DNA from: Acidobacteriota bacterium
GTDB lineage: Bacteria > Acidobacteriota > UBA6911 > JACQSX01
Direction of reading: 5' to 3'
Assembly (NCBI GenBank): GCA_016211105.1
Contig: JACQSX010000042.1
Coordinates: 1-55,985, forward strand
Length of the DNA stretch: 55,985 bases
Part shown: positions 26,879 to 35,887 of the stretch, one piece after another
How positions within the stretch are numbered: the first letter of the stretch is position 1
How the letters are laid out: each line of letters opens with the position of its first letter
Notes under the pieces: generated by a model
Databases searched by the model: none
What the model was told of the DNA's origin: nothing
Seen by the model: only the letters and a program-made list of their open reading frames with translations
Position numbers and translations under genes: made by a program

Positions 26879-27754
26879 TCACGCCCCTGACATTGCAGCT
26901 TGAATCGCGCGCTTGACCCAGATGCTGGCAAGATAAGAGCGGAACTCCTTGGACGCGTGGATGTTACCATTGACTTCGACGCCATCCGTTACTCGAGAGG
27001 CTGCTTGCTCGATGATCTTTGGATCGAGTTGCTTTCCACGTAGCGACTCTTCGACACCTACTGCACGATAGGCCTTATCGGTCACCCCTGTGATCCCAAT
27101 TGTAATATTCTGGCAAGTCCTTCCGCCGTCCGGCTGCAAACAGACGGCGACGCCGACAATCGCAAAATCCGAGGGTCGAGGAGCATTCTTCATGTAAGCG
27201 GTCTTGTAGCCCTTCAGGACTGGGACACGGACTTCAGCAACGATCTCATCGAAGGAGAGTGCAGTTGTAAATGCGGTGACAAAGAAATCTTCTGCCTTGA
27301 TCCATCGGGCGCCCTTCGGTCCCACCGCTTTGATCTCCGCGCCCAGCGCCAAAATCGCGGCCGGCATGTCACCTGCAGGATCGGCGTGAGCTAGGCTGCC
27401 GCCGAGGGTCCCCCGGTTGCGGACCTGAACATCGCCTATCAAATGGGTGGTCTGAACCAAAAGCGGGGACTTGGCTTGCAACACCGCGGACTCTTTAATC
27501 TGCGCATATGTCGTGAGGGCGCCGATGGCGATCCTGGCGGAGTTTCCTCGCCCGCTCTCCTCCCGGATGTAGTTGAGTTCCGGGACACCACTGAGATCGA
27601 TCAGATACTTGGGACTCGCCAAGCGAAGCTTCATGAGGGACAGTAGGCTTTGCCCGCCCGCTAGAACCTTCGCATCCTCGCGATACGCGGAGAGAATCGA
27701 AAGGGCTTCTTGGAGAGTATTAGGACGGATATATTCAAATTTGTTGGGAATCAT
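26879..27754 (-). CDS. Molybdenum hydroxylase FAD-binding subunit (CoxM-like)
   Basis: 291-residue medium subunit of a xanthine dehydrogenase/CO dehydrogenase-family enzyme; it carries FAD between the 2Fe-2S subunit and the final acceptor. FAD motifs AGGQSLLSLMKLRLASP (about 32-48) and TLGGSLAHADPAGDMP are present. It follows the large-subunit gene by 26 bp, with gaggag before the ATG. The enzyme is three-gene (S, L, M), here in the order S-L-M. The substrate is not evident. Confidence 0.93.
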   Translation of the reverse strand: MIPNKFEYIRPNTLQEALSILSAYREDAKVLAGGQSLLSLMKLRLASPKYLIDLSGVPELNYIREESGRGNSARIAIGALTTYAQIKESAVLQAKSPLLVQTTHLIGDVQVRNRGTLGGSLAHADPAGDMPAAILALGAEIKAVGPKGARWIKAEDFFVTAFTTALSFDEIVAEVRVPVLKGYKTAYMKNAPRPSDFAIVGVAVCLQPDGGRTCQNITIGITGVTDKAYRAVGVEESLRGKQLDPKIIEQAASRVTDGVEVNGNIHASKEFRSYLASIWVKRAIQAAMSGA

Positions 27755-27780
27755 TTAGTTTCTCCTCGCCTGCACCGATG

Positions 27781-30186
27781 TTAAATCTCCTTGGTCTCTC
27801 TGATCGCCTTCACCACCTTTTCCGGCGCTAAAGGCAAGGAGGTAACCTTGACCCCAAAGGGCGAGAGGGCGTCCTCCACCGCATTGGCAAGCGCAGTGAG
27901 AGACGTAATGGCGCCACCTTCCCCAGCAGATTTCGTACCCAGAAGCGAATAGGGGCAAGGGGACTCCATGTGAACCACCTCAAAGTTTGGCAAGCCGACA
28001 GACAGCGGCTTCAGATAGTCCATAAACGTGGAAGCCAAAAGTTGACCATCTTCGTTGTAAACGAAGTTCTCATAAAGGGAAGCTCCAATTCCGTGTACCG
28101 TCGAGCCGATCGCCATCCCCCGCACGATTTCCGGATGTATCTGGTTCCCGCAGTCATGCACGATGATGTACCGGTCAAGTCTGATCGAGCCGGATTCCAC
28201 ATCCACCTCAACGGCGGCAATGTGCACAGAGTTTGAGTGGGTGATCTGGATATTGAAGTTCTCTCTGCTGGGCATCTTGGCGAACGGAGTCTTGTAATAG
28301 GCTATTTCTTTCAGCCCGGGCTCCTCCCCTTCCGGCAGCAAAAGGATCCGCTTATAGGCAACCGAGGCGATTTCCTTGAAAGAGACCGCCTTTGCCCCAT
28401 TCTCTGAAGAATAGATGGTGCCGTCCTTTAACTTGAGTTTTGAGCGATCAACTCCCAACATGTGGGCGGCAATCCTCAGCATTTTATCCCTCACCTTTTT
28501 GGTGGCCATAATAACCGCGCCCAGATCCACATCGTTGAATTTGTTGGAATAGACTCCCGAATGGCCTAGGAAAGGAGAAATAATAGAATCCAGTTGGTTG
28601 GTCATCGACACCCGATCGGGATGGATGGCGAGCATATCAGCGACAACTTGAGAGGTCGTCGTGGCATGCCCCTGTCCGGAATCCACGGAACCAAGGAGCA
28701 CGTTGATGTTACCATCATAATCGACGCCCACAATTGCGCCCTCGGCATTTCCCATGTACTCGGGAACACCGCGAGAAGTGTAGTAATATCCCAGGTTCGA
28801 GGTTCCCGGCTCCACGCCAGCGCTGATCCCGACTCCAATATACCGGCCCTTGCTCCTTAAATCCTTTTGCCGCTTCCTGAACTCATCGTAACCGAGATGA
28901 CGCAAGCCCTTCCGCAGGCATTCCGGATAATCGCCACTCTCATACACCTCGCCCGAAGGAGTCGTGTGAGGCATCTGTCCGGGTTGGATAAAGTTCCGGA
29001 AACGCATCTCAGCCGGATCCAGGCCGAGCTTTTTGGCCGCAAGATCCACCATCCTCTCCAGGACAAAAATCATCGTGGGTTTTCCTACGCCTCGGTTCTG
29101 GACCGTGGGACCCTTGTTGGTCACCACGCTCACCAGTTCGGCACTGGTGGCCTTGATGTTGTAACAACCTGACATGGTTGCGAATTTTATCAGTCCGTAA
29201 ATTCCCGTCGTGTGGACAAAAGATCCGTCATTTTGGATGTCCTTGATGCAAAGCCCAAGAATTCTTCCATCTTTCTTGAGAGCCAGGTCAATCTCCACGT
29301 CGGCATCCGGAGCATGCGTACCCCCCAAGAGATGCTCTGTTCTTGTTTGTATCCACTTGATTGGCTTATTCGCTTTCTTCGAAAGCAGGGCCAGGGTGAC
29401 GATGTAGGGCCACAGGGCTAGCTTGACGCCAAACCCACCCCCGCTGTCGGGCACGATGAACCGCAGCTTATCAGTGGAAATGCCAAGAGTATGACACACG
29501 TTTACAATGCTCCTTCCGTGCTGCTGGTCATTCGACCAAACCACAAAGGAGTCGTTCGCTCTTTCGTACTTTACAATGATTGCCCAGGGCTCCAGCGGCG
29601 TTGAGCTGTACCGGTGGACCTTAAAATGTTCTTTGATGACTAAATCGGCCTCTTTGTAGATTTCCTCGATGTTGCCATGCACCATCTTGTCGTGCAGAAG
29701 CACATTACTGCCGGCCTCTTCAAAAATCAGTGGAGACTTAGGATTCAGAGCGTCTTCGATGGTCACTACGGGTTTTAATGCTTCATATTCAACCTCAATG
29801 AGATCCAGGGCGTCGGCGGCCAGATACTGATTTTCGGCGACCACGGCCACGACGGGTTCTCCCACATACCGTACCTTATTTACCGCCATCACGTACTGTA
29901 CTGCGGGTTTATTGAAAGCCCGTGGGACGACTGGCTTGGTCTGACGCGCTATCTCCTGCCCCGTAATAACAGCAATGACTCCAGGCAGCGCCTCAGCCTT
30001 GCTGGTATCAATCTTCAAAATACGCGCATGAGCATAAGGACTCCTCAGGAACGCCACATGATGGCAGTCGATATCCAGATCGTCCACATAGGTAGCCACT
30101 CCCATGACAAACCTAGTGTCCTCTTTCCTTCGAACGGGTTTGCCTACCCAGTTTCGCGTGACCAAAATCTCTTCTAACTTCAACAT
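27781..30186 (-). CDS. Molybdenum hydroxylase large subunit (CoxL/XdhB family)
   Basis: 801-residue molybdopterin-binding subunit. GGGFGVK (near residue 250) and the catalytic glutamate motif KSAGEGGAI near the C-terminus match the family. The active-site loop that reads AYRGAGRP in most members, or AYRCSFR in CO dehydrogenase, is PTVQNRGVGKP here (about residues 353-363). It is therefore not CO dehydrogenase and probably has an unusual substrate pocket. aaggag precedes the ATG, and the 2Fe-2S gene ends 12 bp upstream. The maturation factor XdhC and molybdopterin genes are not in the window. The neighbouring UbiD and amidohydrolase genes suggest an aromatic or heterocyclic acid. Confidence 0.93.
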   Translation of the reverse strand: MLKLEEILVTRNWVGKPVRRKEDTRFVMGVATYVDDLDIDCHHVAFLRSPYAHARILKIDTSKAEALPGVIAVITGQEIARQTKPVVPRAFNKPAVQYVMAVNKVRYVGEPVVAVVAENQYLAADALDLIEVEYEALKPVVTIEDALNPKSPLIFEEAGSNVLLHDKMVHGNIEEIYKEADLVIKEHFKVHRYSSTPLEPWAIIVKYERANDSFVVWSNDQQHGRSIVNVCHTLGISTDKLRFIVPDSGGGFGVKLALWPYIVTLALLSKKANKPIKWIQTRTEHLLGGTHAPDADVEIDLALKKDGRILGLCIKDIQNDGSFVHTTGIYGLIKFATMSGCYNIKATSAELVSVVTNKGPTVQNRGVGKPTMIFVLERMVDLAAKKLGLDPAEMRFRNFIQPGQMPHTTPSGEVYESGDYPECLRKGLRHLGYDEFRKRQKDLRSKGRYIGVGISAGVEPGTSNLGYYYTSRGVPEYMGNAEGAIVGVDYDGNINVLLGSVDSGQGHATTTSQVVADMLAIHPDRVSMTNQLDSIISPFLGHSGVYSNKFNDVDLGAVIMATKKVRDKMLRIAAHMLGVDRSKLKLKDGTIYSSENGAKAVSFKEIASVAYKRILLLPEGEEPGLKEIAYYKTPFAKMPSRENFNIQITHSNSVHIAAVEVDVESGSIRLDRYIIVHDCGNQIHPEIVRGMAIGSTVHGIGASLYENFVYNEDGQLLASTFMDYLKPLSVGLPNFEVVHMESPCPYSLLGTKSAGEGGAITSLTALANAVEDALSPFGVKVTSLPLAPEKVVKAIRETKEI

Positions 30187-30198
30187 GATTCTCCTTTG

Positions 30199-30663
30199 CT
30201 ACTTCCTCGTTTTTTCGGCCGCATATTGTATAGCCTCTACAATCTGCTGGTATCCCGTGCACATGCACAAATTCCCCTCGATCGCCTCTCGAATTTCTGC
30301 TTCGTTCGGCTGAGGATTGGTCTGGAGTAAAGAGCACGCGCTAAGCATCATCCCCGGAGTACAGTAACCGCACTGAATGGCAAACCTGTCCATAAAAGCT
30401 TCCTGGATTGGATGCAGGCCGTTTTTAGCTAGTCCCTCCACCGTAGTCATATCCGCTCCGTTGGCTTGAACCGCCAACATTAAGCACGACTTAATTGTTT
30501 TGCCGTTAAAAATGATGGTGCATGCTCCACAATTTCCGGTATCACACCCCACATGGGTCCCGGTCAGCCGAGCCTTTTGTCGAATGTAATGCACGAGCAG
30601 AAGTCGAGAGTCGACTTCATCCTCGAAGTCTCTACCGTTGATCCTTACTTTGATCTTATGCAT
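30199..30663 (-). CDS. Molybdenum hydroxylase 2Fe-2S subunit (CoxS-like)
   Basis: 154-residue small subunit with two [2Fe-2S] clusters. The plant-type ferredoxin cluster is GCDTGNCGACT plus a later cysteine (KSCLML). The alpha-helical domain cluster uses CGYCTPGM and CMCTGY. It transfers electrons from the molybdenum centre to FAD. Complete in length and directly followed by the large-subunit gene, it is the first gene of the S-L-M set. Confidence 0.95.
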   Translation of the reverse strand: MHKIKVRINGRDFEDEVDSRLLLVHYIRQKARLTGTHVGCDTGNCGACTIIFNGKTIKSCLMLAVQANGADMTTVEGLAKNGLHPIQEAFMDRFAIQCGYCTPGMMLSACSLLQTNPQPNEAEIREAIEGNLCMCTGYQQIVEAIQYAAEKTRK

Positions 30664-31000
30664 GAATCCTTCCTGACGATGATAGGGAGGAGGGTTGATT
30701 TCTTGACGCTGTCACACCCGGGAGTGTCGAGTTCGACCCCATCCTCACTTAGCAAATTCACAAACCGCTCACACTTGCTCGAAGGGCAAACTTCTGAACG
30801 CGGCAGCAGGCCAGTCCCCTGCTGAATTTGGGCTAGAAGTATCTCTCGGAGCTGTCTGGCCGGCGAATAGCTCCTTGCCTTCCGATTACGAATTTCAAAA
30901 CCAGCCAAGAGTACTGGGTTATACACCCACACAAAGTCGGCAGTCAACCACCTAAACGAAAATCGATCGCTTAAGAACTCGACAGATCACCTGCTTGACA
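30664..31000. other. 337-bp interval between the UbiD and 2Fe-2S genes
   Basis: An unsupported minus-strand frame of about 100 codons crosses it without a domain or ribosome binding site. I see no terminator or clear promoter. The interval suggests that the hydroxylase genes have their own promoter. Confidence 0.45.
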
Positions 31001-32647
31001 CTAGTGCTTCGGTGGCTTGTCCCCTGCCGCGGGACGCCGGCTCGCAAGAATCTTCTGCTGGACGAATTCGAAGTCACCCCGCTCGCCAGCCTCCGCCATC
31101 TCCCGATACTCATCAGGCCAGATACCCAAATTGTAACCGTACCACGGATCACGAGGGCGCAATTCAGGAAAGCCTAGCGTTTGCCAGATTTGACGAGCAC
31201 GTTCCATGTAGAACTTCTTCGGTAGGGAAACCGGCGAGTAGGGCCACTTGCGAGTTGCATCCATGAGCATCGCAGATGCCCCCATCGGTCCACCCAGGTT
31301 TTGAATCCAAGAGGCGGAGTATGCGGTTTCCAGACTATGCGGCATCGCACTCTGATCAAGCTGCGCCGTGCGGCCTTGCACGACGCGCATATCTCGATGT
31401 GGCTGAAAGCGAAAGCTAAGAGCCCACATGATCGACGCATAGTCATGGGGATTAATATCGTCATCGACAGCGATGCAAATCTTCGGATAGTCGGGGTTCT
31501 TCCCGAGTGAGGCGTAGAGCGTTTGCCAGACAACCCCGGGGCTGGTGCGAACGCCTCCAATGTCCTGGAACTGGATCACCATAATCCGCCACGCCCCGCC
31601 TTCATGCGGAAAAGCAACATCCTTAACCTGCGGTATCCCGCAATCCTTGCGGAGAAACGAGAGAAGCGTTCCCTCCATCCCTACCGCGCGAATCGTGCTT
31701 GACTCCGATGGCGGCATCTGGCTGATAAAATCATGCCAAATCGGATTCTTCCGATGTGTAATCGCGGTAACGTGAAATGCGTTGATGTAGGCCCCCACGA
31801 CCGTATAGCCGGTGTGTTCGCCGCTTGGCGGATCCATCTCCAGATAATCGGTCGGGATGTAGCCCTCAATGACGATTTCCGCATTGGCGGGAACTTCGAC
31901 ATCGATCGTCTCGCACGTCACAATTGGGATTGACTCCCGGGCCAGGCCGCCCGCCACTGATAGTTCTCCCAAGCCAAATGGAATCTTTGTAACGGAGCAC
32001 ATCGCTACCGCAGGCACCGCGCCAAGAACGATTGCTGTCTGGAGCGGCTTGCCCATCACCTGACACTTTTCCAAAAGCCTCCGCATGTGCGCGCCAGCCT
32101 GTAGGCGACAGGACGTGCGAAGCGGGCCAATCAAGGTTCCATTGTAAGTACCGATATTGATTACTCCCGTTTCTGGGTCTTTGGAATGCCAAGTCACCGC
32201 CGTCAGGCGGGGCAGCGCTTCCCAGCCATTGGTGGACATCGGAATCGGGAACTCATAAAAGCCACCGTGTTCGAGCAAATTATCGCCAATATGAATCTCT
32301 TCCTTGCAGGCGCCGGTCCCAACCAACACGGGATCAATGGGATGCGCATAGGCCGATTGCCATTTCTCCCAGAGCTCATCCGGCCTACACTTCAGTCCGA
32401 TGGCGTAAATCTCACGGCTGCCCGCCAGAATTGAGGTCGCAACGCGAGCGTCGTAGTGCCGGCCCTTGAGGTCGTGCACGTTTTCAAAGAGCCAGCCGGT
32501 GCGTTGAGATTCTTCCAGGCCGCGAAACTGCCAGCGCACTAACGGGTGCAGTTCTGTATCCTTATTGATCGGGTGTTTTACTCTGCGCAGCTTGCCGTTA
32601 CGGTCGAGTGCATCGAGGTATTCGCGCAAATCTTCGTAGTAAGCCAT
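31001..32647 (-). CDS. UbiD-family decarboxylase
   Basis: 548-residue enzyme of the UbiD/Fdc family, which uses prenylated FMN to (de)carboxylate aromatic, heteroaromatic or alpha,beta-unsaturated acids. The family segments AEIVIEGYIPTD and PPSGEHTGY carry the acidic active-site residues, and TWHSKDPETGVINIGTYNG is the central core. gaggaggt precedes the ATG. The prFMN synthase UbiX is not in the window. The gene is divergent from the amidohydrolase with a 161-bp shared upstream region, and it heads the run toward the molybdenum hydroxylase. The specific substrate cannot be read from the sequence; true UbiQ biosynthesis is unlikely given the setting. Confidence 0.92.
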   Translation of the reverse strand: MAYYEDLREYLDALDRNGKLRRVKHPINKDTELHPLVRWQFRGLEESQRTGWLFENVHDLKGRHYDARVATSILAGSREIYAIGLKCRPDELWEKWQSAYAHPIDPVLVGTGACKEEIHIGDNLLEHGGFYEFPIPMSTNGWEALPRLTAVTWHSKDPETGVINIGTYNGTLIGPLRTSCRLQAGAHMRRLLEKCQVMGKPLQTAIVLGAVPAVAMCSVTKIPFGLGELSVAGGLARESIPIVTCETIDVEVPANAEIVIEGYIPTDYLEMDPPSGEHTGYTVVGAYINAFHVTAITHRKNPIWHDFISQMPPSESSTIRAVGMEGTLLSFLRKDCGIPQVKDVAFPHEGGAWRIMVIQFQDIGGVRTSPGVVWQTLYASLGKNPDYPKICIAVDDDINPHDYASIMWALSFRFQPHRDMRVVQGRTAQLDQSAMPHSLETAYSASWIQNLGGPMGASAMLMDATRKWPYSPVSLPKKFYMERARQIWQTLGFPELRPRDPWYGYNLGIWPDEYREMAEAGERGDFEFVQQKILASRRPAAGDKPPKH

Positions 32648-32808
32648 GCCAACACCTCCTCAATAGCTTCGGGCCGGAGGTTATCACCCTAAAACTGTTG
32701 AACACAAGCCAGAACTCCGCACTAGCGCTCTCCGCCGGAAAAGCTTTCAATTGACTCCCGGATGCGCGTACGTTATAAGAACGCACCCTCAGTACAGAGG
32801 AGAGAGGA
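32648..32808. promoter_or_regulatory. Divergent promoter region, ubiD-like and amidohydrolase genes
   Basis: 161 bp separate two divergently transcribed catabolic genes. Ribosome binding sites are seen at both ends (gaggaggt for ubiD, acagagg for the amidohydrolase). tataag near 32774 might be a -10 element for the plus gene. No operator is identified. Confidence 0.4.
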
Positions 32809-33822
32809 GTGTTAAGCTCAGCCATGATTCGTGGACCACGTATCGATATCCACGCTCACTTCTACCCGGAAACCTTCCTTCAAGCATTGCACGAGGAAGG
32901 CGAAAGTTTTGGTATCCGCGTGCGCCGTAGTCATCCCGAGGGGCCAGTGATCGAAATGAAGGGTGGCTCGCTGGGCCCTCTGAAGCCAGCCTTCATCGAC
33001 CTTGACCGCAGGCGTAAGGAGATGCGGCACCAGGGAGTAGACGTCCATGCCCTTTCGCTCACTCGGCCAATGATCTATTGGGCGGATGGAGCGCTGGGCC
33101 TAAAGCTTGCCCAGGTGATGAATGATGCTCTGGTGGAGGCTCATCGAGCCTTTCCCGACCAATTCCTCGGGCTTGCAATTCTCCCCATGCAAAACACCCG
33201 CTTAGCGCTACAAGAGCTCGAACGGGTTTCCCAGTTGCCTGGCATGCGCGGCATCTACATGGGAACCAACATCCATGGGCGCAACCTGTCCGATCCCGAT
33301 TTTCTTCCTCTCTTTCAGCGCATCGCCGAACTGCAGCTCCCAATCTTTCTTCATCCAATCCAGGTTCTCGGTGTGGAACGTCTGAAGGGTTACTTCCTCT
33401 ACAACCTGCTGGGGTTTCCTTTTGAGACGGCCGTGGCGGCAGCCCACTTTGTCTTCGGTGGAATTCTAGATCGTTTTCCGCGTCTGCAGGTTTGCCTTCC
33501 CCACGCAGGAGGCGCAATGCCATACCTGGTTGGCAGGATGAATCGGGGCTACCAGATCTCACAAGAGTGCCGGCTGGCAAAACACAAACCATCAACTTAC
33601 CTGCGGCGCTTTGCCTACGACACGATCAGTCACGACTCTGGGGCGCTGCTCTACCTGATCCGGTTAGTCGGAGCGGACCGGATCATGCTTGGAAGTGATT
33701 ACTGCTTCGAGATTGGTTACAATCGCCCCGTAGAGGTGGTTACGCGGCTTGCATCCTTGTCCCGTGCTGACCAAGCCAAGATTTTAGGATTAAACGCGGC
33801 GAGCTTGTTGAAGTCCCGTTAG
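32809..33822 (+). CDS. Amidohydrolase, ACMSD-like (decarboxylase branch)
   Basis: 337-residue TIM-barrel metal enzyme. The metal-binding HxH is in RIDIHAHFYPE near residue 12, and the terminal Asp is in MLGSDYCFEI near 295. PMQNTRLALQELER and LPHAGGAMPYL match the aminocarboxymuconate-semialdehyde decarboxylase/gamma-resorcylate decarboxylase group. Members decarboxylate or hydrolyse ring-derived acids. The start is GTG 32809 with GAGG 8 nt upstream; an ATG at 32824 is the alternative. It is the only plus-strand gene of the locus, and its stop codon overlaps that of the convergent 2Fe-2S gene. Confidence 0.85.
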   Translation: MLSSAMIRGPRIDIHAHFYPETFLQALHEEGESFGIRVRRSHPEGPVIEMKGGSLGPLKPAFIDLDRRRKEMRHQGVDVHALSLTRPMIYWADGALGLKLAQVMNDALVEAHRAFPDQFLGLAILPMQNTRLALQELERVSQLPGMRGIYMGTNIHGRNLSDPDFLPLFQRIAELQLPIFLHPIQVLGVERLKGYFLYNLLGFPFETAVAAAHFVFGGILDRFPRLQVCLPHAGGAMPYLVGRMNRGYQISQECRLAKHKPSTYLRRFAYDTISHDSGALLYLIRLVGADRIMLGSDYCFEIGYNRPVEVVTRLASLSRADQAKILGLNAASLLKSR

Positions 33823-34187
33823 GGCGCTTCGCGCACTGCGCCCTGGAGTTTTTCCTCTTCCGGCGCCGTGTCGGTGACCAGATCTCGGATCACCGGACGT
33901 TTGGGCAATGGCTCCACGGTTACCATGGGACGCTTCAAGCGGGCCGTACACGTGTATTCGACCTCACCGTCAACCAGCGCCATACATGTTTTGCAGGCAT
34001 TGGCGTTGATGCAACTGTAACGAACGGCGAGGCTCGGATCTACATGAGAGCGGACCCAGCAAAGCGCATCCAGCACCGACATGCCTTCTTCAAAGGGCAC
34101 ATGAAACGTGTCATAGCGCTCCTGCTGATCAGGACATCCGCGCCATACGCGCAGCGCTGTCGTGTCCTGTTTCGCTCCCTTGCTCAT
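33819..34187 (-). CDS. 2Fe-2S protein, N-terminal SdhB/FrdB-like domain only
   Basis: 122-residue ferredoxin-like protein. RYSCINANACKTCMALVDGE and a later YTCTARL supply the four cysteines of a [2Fe-2S] centre as in succinate dehydrogenase iron-sulfur subunits. The second, 4Fe-4S/3Fe-4S domain of SdhB is absent. The ATG at 34187 overlaps the flavoprotein stop in an ATGA, so the two are translationally coupled. It probably carries electrons from the flavoprotein to another partner. No membrane-anchor subunits are nearby. Confidence 0.85.
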   Translation of the reverse strand: MSKGAKQDTTALRVWRGCPDQQERYDTFHVPFEEGMSVLDALCWVRSHVDPSLAVRYSCINANACKTCMALVDGEVEYTCTARLKRPMVTVEPLPKRPVIRDLVTDTAPEEEKLQGAVREAP

Positions 34188-35887
34188 ACAGGCTCCACTT
34201 TCACGCTGGAACAAACCACAGGAGCCCAGCTCGCAGTCAACCGTCCGTTTTCAAGCTCCAGTACTTGGTTCTTGAGCAGGGAAGCATCGCTGCCGGAAAA
34301 ATCCAAACGCTGGTGCGCTCCTCGGCTCTCATTCCGCGCCAACGCAGCCATCACCACTGCCTCGGCAGTTGTGAGCATGGCTCTCAATTCAAACCAATCC
34401 TGAATATCGAGGTTGAAATACTTTTCGCGCGAGATGGAAAGATCGGCGAAATCACGGTGCTTCATCTCTCGGATACGGACTAATGCCTTTGCCAACCCTT
34501 CTCCAGTCCGAAAAGGACCCACATTTTCCCACATCAAGTCCTTCAGTTCCCCTTGCAACTCTACCGGAGTTACGTCGCTACCCTCGTGTCCCTGACGCAA
34601 GGTGCGCGCCTGTTCAACTTCCTCGGCCGCATATTTTGCATTCCAAGCGCTTTTCGTGCGCAATGCTTCTTCCGCCGCAAATCTCCCCGCGCGTTTTCCA
34701 AAGACAAAGGCTTCCGTGATCGCGTTCCCCGACAGCCGGTTGGCTCCATTTGCGCCGCCCACCGCCTCGCCGGCAGCATACAGTCCTGGCACCCGAGTCG
34801 CCATGCGCGAGTTCACCCTTACGCCCCCCATGTGGTAGTGTGCCATCGGACCAACCTCCACCGGCATCTTCGTGAGATCAATGCCGTTGGTCAGCAGCCG
34901 ATCAATCACCGGACCCACCGCCTGGCGCAGCTCGAGTTCAGGAACATGCCGAAAATCCAAATATACTCCACCATGAGGAGAGCCTCTCCCCGCCTCCACC
35001 TCTTTCAGAATTGCGTAGGAGGCCTGATCTCGTACCGTGGTGTACTTACCCGCATCGCTGCCGCCATACGAGTGAATGAATTCTTCAAAGTTTCCGTTCA
35101 ACAATTTCCCACCCAGCTTATACCGGAAGGGATCCCACATGATCGGGTCCATCCCCACCAGCCGCGGAGCCAGGTGCGCAATCGGGAAGAACTGTACAAA
35201 CTCCATATCTACCAATTCAGCTCCTGCCCGCAAGGCCAACGCATAGGCCTCGCCGCCCATATTCGTAGACGCGCTGTTGCGCCGGAACAGCTTGGTCAAT
35301 CCACCTGCGGCCAGAATCACTGCTCCCGCTTCAAATGTGATGACATCGCCGCTGACCAGCTCCAGTCCTACCGCCCCCACCGTACGCCCGCCATCCACCA
35401 CGATATCGGTCACCGCGATATTGCTGAGCCGTTTGATCGCGTCCATGTTGCTCACCTGACGCCGCAACGTCGCCGCTACGGCTGGTCCGGTATTGAGAAA
35501 GTCTACATAGCAGCATCGGCAGCGGCTATGCCCAGGCGCCTTTACCTGTTTGATATGTCCCTCTTCCCTCGCCCAACGGGCGCCCCACTCGTCCATCTCC
35601 AGAATTCTCGCGGGGCCTTCTTCGCACAGAATGGCTGACAACTCTTCGTTGCACATGCCGCGACCCGCTTCAATCGTATCGGCCAAGTGCAGCGTCCAAT
35701 GATCCGGTTCCTGCTGCGCGATCGCGGCCGCGACCGTCATTTGCGCCATGATGGTTGCTCCACCACGACCTACCAGGCTCTTGTCAAGTAAAAGCACTGA
35801 CGCGCCGCTCCTTGCTGCAACAATGGCCGCATACATCCCCGCGCCGCCTGCACCCACAATCAGCACGTCCGTCGAAAGATGGGTCAT
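34184..35887 (-). CDS. SdhA/FrdA-like flavoprotein oxidoreductase
   Basis: 567-residue FAD enzyme of the fumarate reductase/succinate dehydrogenase flavoprotein family. The dinucleotide motif VLIVGAGGAGMYAAI lies near residue 7. AGRGMCNEELSAILCEEGPA, the capping-domain region HYHMGGVRVN (about 368) and NRLSGNAITEAFVFGKRAG (FAD C-terminal motif) follow, with a helical C-terminal domain. The ATG at 35887 overlaps the creatininase stop (ATGA). Pairing with a single-domain 2Fe-2S protein and a creatininase-family enzyme differs from the respiratory complex, so the substrate is likely a catabolic intermediate rather than succinate. Confidence 0.88.
   Translation of the reverse strand: MTHLSTDVLIVGAGGAGMYAAIVAARSGASVLLLDKSLVGRGGATIMAQMTVAAAIAQQEPDHWTLHLADTIEAGRGMCNEELSAILCEEGPARILEMDEWGARWAREEGHIKQVKAPGHSRCRCCYVDFLNTGPAVAATLRRQVSNMDAIKRLSNIAVTDIVVDGGRTVGAVGLELVSGDVITFEAGAVILAAGGLTKLFRRNSASTNMGGEAYALALRAGAELVDMEFVQFFPIAHLAPRLVGMDPIMWDPFRYKLGGKLLNGNFEEFIHSYGGSDAGKYTTVRDQASYAILKEVEAGRGSPHGGVYLDFRHVPELELRQAVGPVIDRLLTNGIDLTKMPVEVGPMAHYHMGGVRVNSRMATRVPGLYAAGEAVGGANGANRLSGNAITEAFVFGKRAGRFAAEEALRTKSAWNAKYAAEEVEQARTLRQGHEGSDVTPVELQGELKDLMWENVGPFRTGEGLAKALVRIREMKHRDFADLSISREKYFNLDIQDWFELRAMLTTAEAVVMAALARNESRGAHQRLDFSGSDASLLKNQVLELENGRLTASWAPVVCSSVKVEPV

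Noticed and set aside
27781..30186. Calling the molybdenum hydroxylase a CO dehydrogenase
   Set aside because: The CoxL active-site motif AYRCSFR is absent, so aerobic CO oxidation is not supported.
30645..30947. 100-codon minus-strand frame between the UbiD and 2Fe-2S genes
   Set aside because: No start signal or domain; it overlaps the 2Fe-2S gene start and is not convincing as a gene.
34553..35638. 361-codon plus-strand frame
   Set aside because: Antisense to the flavoprotein gene, with His/Arg/Pro-rich composition typical of shadow frames.
33819..35887. Calling the flavoprotein and 2Fe-2S pair succinate dehydrogenase
   Set aside because: The iron-sulfur protein lacks the second cluster domain, there are no membrane anchors, and the operon partner is a creatininase-family enzyme.
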